Positions 1 to 7,268 of a stretch of 64,000 nt of DNA are shown here, piece by piece (positions within the stretch are counted from its first letter, which is position 1; each line of letters begins with the position of its first letter). A model generated the notes under the pieces. It saw only the letters and a list, made by a program, of their open reading frames with translations, had not been told where the DNA came from and ran no database searches. The DNA lies in assembly GCA_021775955.1 (NCBI GenBank), contig JAJFGU010000022.1:124001-188000 (forward strand), given 5' to 3'. The translations under genes and the position numbers were made by a program. The DNA is from Alphaproteobacteria bacterium (GTDB lineage: Bacteria > Pseudomonadota > Alphaproteobacteria > Micavibrionales > Micavibrionaceae).

Positions 1-71
1 GCCATCGCCACCGACCCGGAAAGCGTAAAGACAATAAAAACGATAAAAACATAAAAGAAATGCGAGCGCAT
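1..71 (-). CDS. 5' end of an exported protein, truncated by the window edge
   Basis: Reading leftward from an ATG at 71, the 23 visible codons encode MRSHFFYVFIVFIVFTLSGS followed by VAM. This is a short basic start, a long hydrophobic core and small residues, as in a Sec signal peptide. It lies downstream of the secretin gene on the same strand, with about 150 bp between them, so it probably belongs to the same pilus or secretion locus. No clear ribosome binding site precedes it and the function cannot be read. Confidence 0.4.
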   Translation of the reverse strand, partial: MRSHFFYVFIVFIVFTLSGSVAM

Positions 72-219
72 AATAAATGTAATCAATTGAAAGGGGGCGC
101 ATCCCAAAATGGGATTCGCACTACCTTCAAGTGTATCACAAAAAATACAAACAAAAACAGCTAAAGAGGGGAATTCACAAGCAACCCCCCGGTTTTCAAA
201 AGCTATATTTTTAAGGTTT

Positions 220-1770
220 CTAGTTAGAACCGCCAGGGTTGAGAAGATCCGTAGGCAGACTTCCTGTAGGGTATTCTTTTTCCAAAGGCTGCCCCTTCGC
301 CACAGGCGCATGAGCGTTCATATATTCGTTTCCGGAGCCGCCCTCACCCGTATAAACGATAACCCTTGGCTTCATAAGAAAGACCAGCTCCGTATTGGAA
401 ACTCTGGCTTCCCGTGTGGTTGGGAAAAAGGGCTGGTCAAAGCCCGGCCCGGAATCGTCAAACTGGTCGTTCTCACGCACTAACCCGGCGATCAACAGGG
501 AATCGCCCGGCCTTATTCGAATTTGCGTCGAAAGCTCCCTCTCCGTTGTCTCCGGAAGCTGCAAAGTAGTCCCATCAGCATCAAACTCCTGAAAGCGCCT
601 GAATTCCTGTAGTTCAATATCAATATTGCCGTAGATCGTAGCGTTATCCCAATCACTGGAAATCGTCAGCGTAAAACCCGTATCCACCGAATCCGTTTCT
701 GTCGCAACCGTCACCTCGCCATTATCGACAGAACGACTCAGCGACGAAACATAGTTCACCGTATCAGCCGCCCGCAAAGTCGCCTCCGCACCGGACAAAA
801 CCGTAATTTGCGGCTGGGATATAGTTTTCACAGCGCCGTAAGTGGAAATAAACTGCAAAACATCGTCAGAGCCGAACGAAACATTATTGTCCAGAGTCGG
901 CAGACCAATACTAATCGGTGTAAAGTCGGCACCGGTACCACCTGGAATACTGATCCCGGTTGCAAATTTTCCAATAGCGTTAATTTGTTCCCAGTCAATG
1001 CCCGTCGCATTAGCGGTATTCAGAGCCACCTCCCAGATATAGATCTCAAAAACAATCAAAGCGGTATTGGCCCGGATACGCTGAAAATAACGCTCTGCCA
1101 GATCCTCAGTCCTGTTTGTGGCCTCATAGATAATGGTCCTGGTGGCTGTCTCCGTTATTGGCGCCATCCCGGTAATGGCTTCGAGCCCCGTTGCCAGAGA
1201 AGCAATGATATTCGTATCACCTCCTATCGGCGGTATAGACACCGTAAAGGTTTGCGTTTCTTTGATAATCAACAACCCATCCTCATAGGAACAGTACAGG
1301 TCGGCAAGGCCACAGACCTTATCCACAACCTTGCCCAATGGGCCGCGCAAATTGGCCACAGTGACCGTTCTCGTCAGCCCCTCATCGGTCTCAAAGGCCA
1401 GAGGAATCTCATAATCAGCCAGAATAAGCTGCAATGCGCCCGCCAGAGTCTCAGAACGAAGCTCAAAAGGCCCGATAATTTCACTCGGAAGCGACTCCCC
1501 CTCACGCGTTTCAGGCACCAGAACATCGCTGCCGAGCGGCAGATAAAGAACGCTATCGGGTTTTTCATTAACAGCCTCAGGACGCTCAGCCGCCATGGTC
1601 GGTGAAGGAATATTCACAGTCCTCCCGTCAGGTACAGACACCTGCGAACAAGACGCGAGCGCCAAAAAGGAGAATGACGAAAAAAGAACCAAGAGGGTCC
1701 GCCCAAAAGATTTGGGAAGAAAACGATCTGGCTTAACTATCACTCCATTTACAGACAAGGACTGCCTCAA
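220..1770 (-). CDS. Lipoprotein secretin of the PilN / type II-III secretion family
   Basis: Outer-membrane secretin subunit that would form the gated ring through which a type IVb pilus or secreted substrate passes. A lipobox (LALASC, Cys41 counted from the TTG at 1770) follows a hydrophobic stretch. An N-domain-like region covers about residues 95-175. The C-terminal secretin domain covers about residues 300-490 and contains the conserved TISQPQITVLSG, RIRPGDSLLIAGL and ELVFLMKPRV-type segments. The start is uncertain: the TTG at 1770 overlaps the response-regulator stop by 4 nt; a TTG at 1758 has GAGG 6 nt upstream; a GTG lies at 1743. The PilN assignment rests on the lipoprotein N-terminus and domain layout. 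A prepilin peptidase is encoded divergently about 900 bp away. Confidence 0.8.
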   Translation of the reverse strand: MRQSLSVNGVIVKPDRFLPKSFGRTLLVLFSSFSFLALASCSQVSVPDGRTVNIPSPTMAAERPEAVNEKPDSVLYLPLGSDVLVPETREGESLPSEIIGPFELRSETLAGALQLILADYEIPLAFETDEGLTRTVTVANLRGPLGKVVDKVCGLADLYCSYEDGLLIIKETQTFTVSIPPIGGDTNIIASLATGLEAITGMAPITETATRTIIYEATNRTEDLAERYFQRIRANTALIVFEIYIWEVALNTANATGIDWEQINAIGKFATGISIPGGTGADFTPISIGLPTLDNNVSFGSDDVLQFISTYGAVKTISQPQITVLSGAEATLRAADTVNYVSSLSRSVDNGEVTVATETDSVDTGFTLTISSDWDNATIYGNIDIELQEFRRFQEFDADGTTLQLPETTERELSTQIRIRPGDSLLIAGLVRENDQFDDSGPGFDQPFFPTTREARVSNTELVFLMKPRVIVYTGEGGSGNEYMNAHAPVAKGQPLEKEYPTGSLPTDLLNPGGSN

Positions 1771-2147
1771 GACGCACGTTGTTTCATTTCTATTGTTTTG
1801 GCCACTGTTTTAATCAACCTGTCTTTTTGCACAGGCTTCATCAAAACTGCAGCCACACCCCATTTTGCCGCCTCATTCAAAAGATCCGGGTTCTGATCCC
1901 CCGTTACCAGAATAACCGGCATTTCCATTCCGTTGCCCCGGATGGACCGAATAAATTCAAACCCGTCAATCGGCTCCATGCGGACATCAACAATGGCAAT
2001 ATCTATGTTATCGCCCACCTTCTCCAGCGCCTCTTGCCCATCAGTCGTTTCTACCGTCTCATAATCCGCTTCATCTAAAAAACGGACAATCTGCATGCGG
2101 ACAAAATCATTATCCTCAACAACAAGAATTCTATTTTTATTGTCCAT
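1767..2147 (-). CDS. Single-domain response regulator (CheY-like receiver)
   Basis: Stand-alone receiver domain. Seen in the sequence: acidic pocket ED at 11-12, phospho-acceptor Asp54 (IVDVRMEPIDG), Thr82, and Lys104 in the LMKP motif, so all phosphorylation residues are present. There is no output domain. The start at 2147 (MDNKNRIL) is chosen because AGAGGA lies 4 nt upstream; a longer reading frame to 2183 lacks this. Its stop overlaps the secretin start, so the two are translationally coupled and the regulator may control assembly of the pilus or secretion apparatus. That role is inference from position. Confidence 0.85.
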   Translation of the reverse strand: MDNKNRILVVEDNDFVRMQIVRFLDEADYETVETTDGQEALEKVGDNIDIAIVDVRMEPIDGFEFIRSIRGNGMEMPVILVTGDQNPDLLNEAAKWGVAAVLMKPVQKDRLIKTVAKTIEMKQRAS

Positions 2148-2634
2148 ATTTCCTCTGAAACATAACGGCCAAAAGATCGCCAAAACCGAAAAGGATGGCG
2201 CCAGGGCCCAAACCCATAGCTTTTATCCATTCTGCGCCAGTCAAATTTTTGATAGATGGGCTTGAAAACCGCGCCCGGCCATAGCCAAAGCTACGGTCAA
2301 GCGGTTTGAAAATCCAGATACAAAAATTTGCGGCGCCCATAAAGCAAACCCAAAGGGTTTGTTTGTATTTACAAAATGCGAACAAAGCTTCGCTTTCCTT
2401 CGCAGGGTGGCGTAATAAAAAGAAATTAGCAGCGTTTTGCCAATTCGAATATGCTTAGGCATGTACATCATTGTCAAAACTTGCTCCTTTCTTCTTATTA
2501 CGCCACAGAATTGTATAAAAACTATAGGTTTGGACCCTCGTTTTATCCTAGCGTAAAATGTTAGGATGCAATAGGTTTGTTTGCTTCACCTATAAAGGTT
2601 ATGTGGAAAACAAGTTATCTGGGGTCAGAATCCG
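2148..2634. other. Intergenic region between divergent response regulator and prepilin peptidase genes
   Basis: About 490 bp with no convincing coding potential; short open frames here lack ribosome binding sites and family signal. It holds a perfect 7-bp hairpin (CAAACCC at 2345-2351 with GGGTTTG at 2355-2361) and a 19-nt inverted repeat listed separately. Promoters for both flanking genes should lie here, but no strong -35/-10 pair stands out. Confidence 0.6.
2407..2506. repeat. 19-nt imperfect inverted repeat
   Basis: The arm at 2407-2425 (GTGGCGTAATAAAAAGAAA) is the reverse complement of 2488-2506 with one mismatch. The spacer is 62 bp. This could be an operator pair, a large cruciform, or the ends of a short decayed element. 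Confidence 0.6.
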
Positions 2635-3147
2635 TTGATCGAAATTATTTCCATCTCATGCCTGGTCGGCGCTCTTGTCATTCTTTACGTCCTGTCCGTA
2701 ATTGATTTGAGGGAAAGACTGCTCCCCAACGAGCTGGTCATGGGTTTTGCCACCCTGGGCATTGTCTTCCACCTTTCCACATATTTCATCTATGAAAGCC
2801 TAACCAACATTGTTCTGGGGGCCTTTATCGGCGGCGGAATACTATATGCCATTCGCACAGTCGCCAACGCCATTTACAAAGACGATACGCTGGGGCTCGG
2901 TGATGTGAAGCTTTTGGTCGCCGCAGGACTATGGCTGGGACCGCAATCTGTGCTGGTTGCTATGACAATCGGCGCGCTTTGCGGATTATTGCATGGGTTA
3001 TGGATCGCCCTTTATACAAAGATAAAATCGAAAGTAAGCGTGAATTTGAGCAAGTTATCCATACCCGCAGGACCAGGCTTTGCCATCGGCATAGCGATAG
3101 CGGGAGTGCTTAAGTTCTGGACCATAACAACGGTGCTCTGGCCATGA
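2635..3147 (+). CDS. Prepilin peptidase, A24 family (CpaA/PilD C-terminal type)
   Basis: Inner-membrane aspartic protease that cleaves type IV prepilin leader peptides. At 170 aa this is the short form without the N-methyltransferase/zinc domain, as in CpaA of Tad systems. Several hydrophobic segments are visible. The two catalytic aspartates are in VIDLRERLLPNEL (about residue 24) and in the GLGDVKLLVAAG motif (about residue 91). The start is a TTG at 2635, followed immediately by the first membrane helix. The stop overlaps the next gene (ATGA at 3144-3147). With the secretin opposite, it points to a type IV pilus-like locus at this edge of the window. Confidence 0.87.
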   Translation: MIEIISISCLVGALVILYVLSVIDLRERLLPNELVMGFATLGIVFHLSTYFIYESLTNIVLGAFIGGGILYAIRTVANAIYKDDTLGLGDVKLLVAAGLWLGPQSVLVAMTIGALCGLLHGLWIALYTKIKSKVSVNLSKLSIPAGPGFAIGIAIAGVLKFWTITTVLWP

Positions 3148-4373
3148 CATCCGCTCTGAACGATATCAAAATCCTTGATCTTTCCCGCGTGTTGGCCGGC
3201 CCGGTCTGCACGCAAATTCTCGGTGATTTGGGGGCAGATGTGATTAAAATTGAAAAACCTGGGGCGGGGGACGATACCCGCCATTGGGGGCCTCCTTTCC
3301 TGAAGGACAAAGACGGTAACGACACAACTGAAAGTGCTTATTATCTTTCTGCCAACCGCAACAAGAAATCTGTCGCTATCGATATCAAAACCAAAAAGGG
3401 GCAGGAACTGATCCACAAGCTCTTGACCCAATCCGACGTTCTCATCCAGAATTTCAAAAAAGACGGGCTGGAGAAATACGGCCTTGGCTATGAACAGATC
3501 AAACAAAAACATCCGCATATCGTTTACTGCTCGATCACCGGCTTCGGCCAAAGCGGCCCTCTTTCATCCGAGCCCGGCTATGATTATCTGGCGCAAGCGA
3601 TGGGCGGGCTAATGGCTATTACGGGCGAGCCGGACGGGCAGCCAATGAAAGTCGGTGTGGCTTTAAGCGATGTTATGACCGGGCTTTACGCCGCGATCGG
3701 TATTCTTTCCGCCCTGCATGCCCGCGAAAAAACCAGCAAGGGACAGCTGGTCGATCTGGCCCTACTCGATTGCACGCTGGCTTCTCTCACCAATGTCGCA
3801 CAGTACTATCTAACCTCAGGACAAAGCGCACCACGCATGGGCAACGCCCATTCGACCATCGTGCCCTACCAGACATTTAAAACCTCTGACGGATACATCA
3901 TTCTTGCCATCGGCAATGACGGCCAGTTTAAAAAATTCTGCGACTTTGCCGGCCACCCCGAATGGGCGAAAGATGAACAATTTTCTACCAATAAAGCCCG
4001 CGTCCTCAATCGCGATGATTTAATCCCGCTCCTCAGCAAAACCATTGCCGAAAAACCTGCCGCGCACTGGATCGACGGACTGCGGCAGGCTGATGTGCCC
4101 TGCGGCCCGGTCAACACCATCGACAAGGTCTTTGAGATGGAACAAGTTCAGGCACGCGAGATGGAAATAGCCATGAGCCATGCCTTATCACCGGAGGCCC
4201 TGAAGCTGGTCGGCAGCCCGCTCAAGCTTTCGGATACCCCGCCACAATACACCCACGCCCCGCCGATTCTCGGCCAGGACACCAAAGAAGTGCTGGAAAA
4301 CCTTCTGGGATTATCCGAAGAAGAGACCTTAGCGCTTGAAAAGACTGGAATTATCGAAACGTCTAAGATATAA
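3144..4373 (+). CDS. CaiB/BaiF family (class III) CoA-transferase
   Basis: Transfers CoA between carboxylic acids. The 409-aa length and sequence fit the family: N-terminal ILDLSRVLAGP, ADVIKIEKPGAGD, YYLSANRNKKS and CSITGFGQSGP. The catalytic aspartate is expected at Asp176 (SDVMTG). The closest recognisable subgroup is the succinate/hydroxymethylglutarate- or formyl-CoA transferase-like one, but the substrate cannot be fixed from sequence. It overlaps the prepilin peptidase gene by 4 nt and precedes pyrB by 11 nt, so it is probably co-transcribed with genes it is not functionally linked to. Confidence 0.9.
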   Translation: MTSALNDIKILDLSRVLAGPVCTQILGDLGADVIKIEKPGAGDDTRHWGPPFLKDKDGNDTTESAYYLSANRNKKSVAIDIKTKKGQELIHKLLTQSDVLIQNFKKDGLEKYGLGYEQIKQKHPHIVYCSITGFGQSGPLSSEPGYDYLAQAMGGLMAITGEPDGQPMKVGVALSDVMTGLYAAIGILSALHAREKTSKGQLVDLALLDCTLASLTNVAQYYLTSGQSAPRMGNAHSTIVPYQTFKTSDGYIILAIGNDGQFKKFCDFAGHPEWAKDEQFSTNKARVLNRDDLIPLLSKTIAEKPAAHWIDGLRQADVPCGPVNTIDKVFEMEQVQAREMEIAMSHALSPEALKLVGSPLKLSDTPPQYTHAPPILGQDTKEVLENLLGLSEEETLALEKTGIIETSKI

Positions 4374-4384
4374 AAGGCCCGATT

Positions 4385-5296
4385 ATGAAACATTTGCTTG
4401 GAATAGAAGATTTAAGCGCCGATGAAATTCGGGATATCCTGGAGCGCGCCGCCTATTACGCCAAAGCGATTGAGGGCGGCAAATGGGACCATAACAAGCT
4501 GGATGACAAAATCATCATCACCTTGTTTTTCGAACCCTCCACCCGCACCTTGATTTCCTTTGATATCGCCGCCAAGCGTCTTGGTGCCAATGTCGTCAAC
4601 TGGCAGGTCGAAAACAGCGCCATGCGCAAAGATGAAAGTTTCCTCGATACCATCCTGACGCTGAACCAGATGAACCCCGATGCCATCATCATGCGCCATG
4701 TTGAATTCGGCGCACCTAATTTTGTCGCCGGTCATGTCGATTGCCCGGTGATCAATGGCGGCGATAGCTGGCGCGAACATCCAACGCAAGCCCTGCTCGA
4801 TGCCCTGACGATGGAGCGCGAGATCGGCAAACTAGAAGATTTAACCGTGGCCATTTGCGGGGACGTCGCCCATAGCCGCGTTGCCAACTCCAATGCGATC
4901 CTGCTCAAAAAAATGGGCGCGAATGTGCGCATCGTCGCGCCGGAATTCCTGATGCCGGAAAAATTCGCGGTCGAAGGGCTGGAGACTTTTACCACGCTCG
5001 AAGACGGCCTGCCCGGCGCCAATGTCGTGATGCTCCTGCGTATTCAAAAAGAGCGCATGGAGGCCGGACAAATCCCCGATGATGCCGCCTATCACAATGA
5101 GTTCGGCTTAACGCTGGAGCGGCTCAACCTGGCGGGGCCGAAGGCGTTCGTTATGCATCCAGGGCCTATGAACCGCGGGGTAGAAATCTCTGACGAGCTT
5201 GCCGAAGACCCGGAGCGTAGCCTGATCGCCCGCCAGGTTGCCAACGGCATCCCGACACGTATGGCGGTTCTTGATATGCTGATTGGTGGGAAATAG
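4385..5296 (+). CDS. pyrB: Aspartate carbamoyltransferase catalytic subunit
   Basis: Joins carbamoyl phosphate and aspartate in the first committed step of pyrimidine synthesis. Visible motifs are the carbamoyl-phosphate loop FFEPSTRT (Ser52-Thr55), the HPTQALLD motif from His131, and the C-terminal HPGPMNRG aspartate-site segment. The 303-aa length is normal. The ATG at 4385 follows a purine-rich stretch. In many alphaproteobacteria pyrC follows directly; here plsY follows instead (see findings). No pyrI regulatory subunit is present. Confidence 0.96.
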   Translation: MKHLLGIEDLSADEIRDILERAAYYAKAIEGGKWDHNKLDDKIIITLFFEPSTRTLISFDIAAKRLGANVVNWQVENSAMRKDESFLDTILTLNQMNPDAIIMRHVEFGAPNFVAGHVDCPVINGGDSWREHPTQALLDALTMEREIGKLEDLTVAICGDVAHSRVANSNAILLKKMGANVRIVAPEFLMPEKFAVEGLETFTTLEDGLPGANVVMLLRIQKERMEAGQIPDDAAYHNEFGLTLERLNLAGPKAFVMHPGPMNRGVEISDELAEDPERSLIARQVANGIPTRMAVLDMLIGGK

Positions 5297-5297
5297 C

Positions 5298-6071
5298 ATG
5301 TGCATGAATCCCCCATGTATAGTCATTGATGATGTTGTTGATTCCAACATTCTCGTTTCTTCTGACACACTAATCCTCTCTGGAATTTGCCTCGTCATTT
5401 TTCTAATCGGCTATTTGTTTGGCTCTATACCCTCGGGGCTAATTATCACAAAATTGGCAGGCTATGATGACATACGCAACATAGGCTCAGGCAATATCGG
5501 TGCCACAAATGTTTTACGTACAGGAAATAAAAAGCTTGCCATTTCGACGCTTGTTTCAGACATGCTTATTAAAGGTACACTCCCTGTGTTTTTGGTTATT
5601 TTTCCACTTTCTATATTTTTTGACGCGCAAGCTGCGACAATGGGTGTATCTGCAGATTACGATAACTACAGGAATGAAGACGAAATTGTTACATCTATTG
5701 CCGGTTTGATTATAGGTTTAGGTGCAATAATAGGCCATTGCTATCCCATCTGGCTGAAATTTAAAGGTGGCAAGGGCGTTGCGACGGCGCTTGGTGTTTT
5801 TCTGGCCGCCATACCAATAGCCGGAGCCATTGCCTGCGCAGCATGGGTTGCAACATTTTGCATCTCAAAAACATCATCCCTGTCAGCGCTCATTGCCGTG
5901 TTCACTGTGCCCATTGTTACATTCTTTGTTTATGGACAAACACCGGCCGCCATTGCCTTTCTCATCACCGCCCTTATATGGTGGCGGCATAAGGACAACA
6001 TTCGGCGCCTTATAAAAGGCGAGGAGCCGAAGATTAGTTTCTCCGCAAAAGTAAAAGACAACGATACTTAA
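5298..6071 (+). CDS. plsY: Glycerol-3-phosphate acyltransferase PlsY
   Basis: Integral membrane enzyme that acylates glycerol 3-phosphate from acyl-phosphate to make lysophosphatidate. The three family motifs are present: GSIPSGLI, GSGNIGATNVLR and LKFKGGKGVAT. Hydrophobic segments flank them. The start at 5298 (MCMNPPC) is preferred: GGTGGG lies 7 nt upstream, inside the end of pyrB. The product has about 25 extra residues at the N-terminus before the first helix and a longer, acidic loop (about residues 105-125) than common family members. Its codon and base use look more AT-rich than flanking pyrB and dprA. Confidence 0.93.
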   Translation: MCMNPPCIVIDDVVDSNILVSSDTLILSGICLVIFLIGYLFGSIPSGLIITKLAGYDDIRNIGSGNIGATNVLRTGNKKLAISTLVSDMLIKGTLPVFLVIFPLSIFFDAQAATMGVSADYDNYRNEDEIVTSIAGLIIGLGAIIGHCYPIWLKFKGGKGVATALGVFLAAIPIAGAIACAAWVATFCISKTSSLSALIAVFTVPIVTFFVYGQTPAAIAFLITALIWWRHKDNIRRLIKGEEPKISFSAKVKDNDT

Positions 6072-6105
6072 TATAACTGAATATAACTGATTTGGATTAT
6101 GTAAA

Positions 6106-7266
6106 ATGCAACTAGAGTTGGGGAAGTCTCCAGTATCATTAAATTCCGGAAGCGAGCCGCTTTCGGAAAGTGAAAAGCTGGCCTGGTTGCGGCTGGCGCG
6201 CACAGACAATGTCGGACCAGTAACGTTTTACCGCCTAGTCGAAGCTTACGGCTCGGCCACCAAAGCCCTCGAAGTCCTACCCGAGCTTTCCAAGCGCGGC
6301 GGGCGTAAAAAGCCCCTCACCCCCGCTCATGAAAGAGACATCGAAAAAGAATACAAAGCCCTGTCAAAGCTAAAAGGCCGCATCATCACGGCCGCCTGTC
6401 AGGACTACCCGCTTGCTTTGGCGGCCATCGCTGATGCACCGCCTATAATAAGTGTGCTCGGCAATGCCGACCTTATGCACCGCTCCTGCATCGCCATGGT
6501 CGGCGCGCGCAATGCATCGCTCAACGGCAAGAAATTCGCAGAAAAACTGGCACGGGAACTGGGCGCTGCCGGGCAAGTGGTGGTATCAGGTCTGGCGCGC
6601 GGTATCGACACCGCCGCTCATAAGGGCGCTATAGCAACCGGCACCATTGCGGTTGTCGCCGGCGGCATTGATGTGATTTATCCGGAAGAAAACGCCGGGC
6701 TGTATGAACAAATCAAAGACGAAGGCCTGATTATCGCCGAAAGCAGGCTCGGTCAAAAACCCTTTGCGCAAAGCTTTCCACGCCGCAACCGCATTGTCTC
6801 CGGCCTATCCAAAGGCACCATCGTCGTTGAGGCCACCATGCGCTCGGGCTCACTCATCACCGCGCGCCTGGCCGGGGAACAAGGCCGCGATGTATATGCC
6901 GTGCCGGGCCATCCACTCGACCCGCGCGCACAAGGGCCGAATCATCTCATCCGTGACGGCGCCGTTTTGGTGCGTTACGCAAAAGACGTCCTTGAAGCTT
7001 TAAATAATTTTTCCGGCACCACTTTGCGCGAACCCGAATTTGCCGAACAAGCCTTTATTCCCGAAGCCTTCGAGCCGGTTGATCCCCCCGAAAATGCGCA
7101 AGAAAAAATCATCTCCCATTTATCTTTTGCCCCGCTGCCTGTTGACGAATTGATCCGAACCTGTCAATTGACTATTCCAGTGGTGCAGACCGTCCTGCTC
7201 GATTTAGAGCTTGCCGGACGCATTCAGCGCCACGCAGGAAACAGGATAAGCTTGCAGGAAGATTAA
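6106..7266 (+). CDS. dprA: DNA-processing protein DprA/Smf
   Basis: Single-stranded DNA-binding Rossmann protein that loads RecA onto incoming DNA during transformation. There is an N-terminal SAM/HhH-like region (about 20-85). The Rossmann core (about 95-310) includes MVGARNAS, VSGLARGIDTAAH and PRRNRIVSGLS. The C-terminal winged-helix (DML1-like) region is about residues 325-380. Length (386 aa) is typical. It lies between plsY and topA and ends 2 nt before topA. Confidence 0.95.
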   Translation: MQLELGKSPVSLNSGSEPLSESEKLAWLRLARTDNVGPVTFYRLVEAYGSATKALEVLPELSKRGGRKKPLTPAHERDIEKEYKALSKLKGRIITAACQDYPLALAAIADAPPIISVLGNADLMHRSCIAMVGARNASLNGKKFAEKLARELGAAGQVVVSGLARGIDTAAHKGAIATGTIAVVAGGIDVIYPEENAGLYEQIKDEGLIIAESRLGQKPFAQSFPRRNRIVSGLSKGTIVVEATMRSGSLITARLAGEQGRDVYAVPGHPLDPRAQGPNHLIRDGAVLVRYAKDVLEALNNFSGTTLREPEFAEQAFIPEAFEPVDPPENAQEKIISHLSFAPLPVDELIRTCQLTIPVVQTVLLDLELAGRIQRHAGNRISLQED

Positions 7267-7268
7267 AA

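Noticed and set aside
808-1605. 265-codon open frame on the plus strand
   Set aside because: Antisense to the secretin gene, which has a lipobox and a complete secretin domain.
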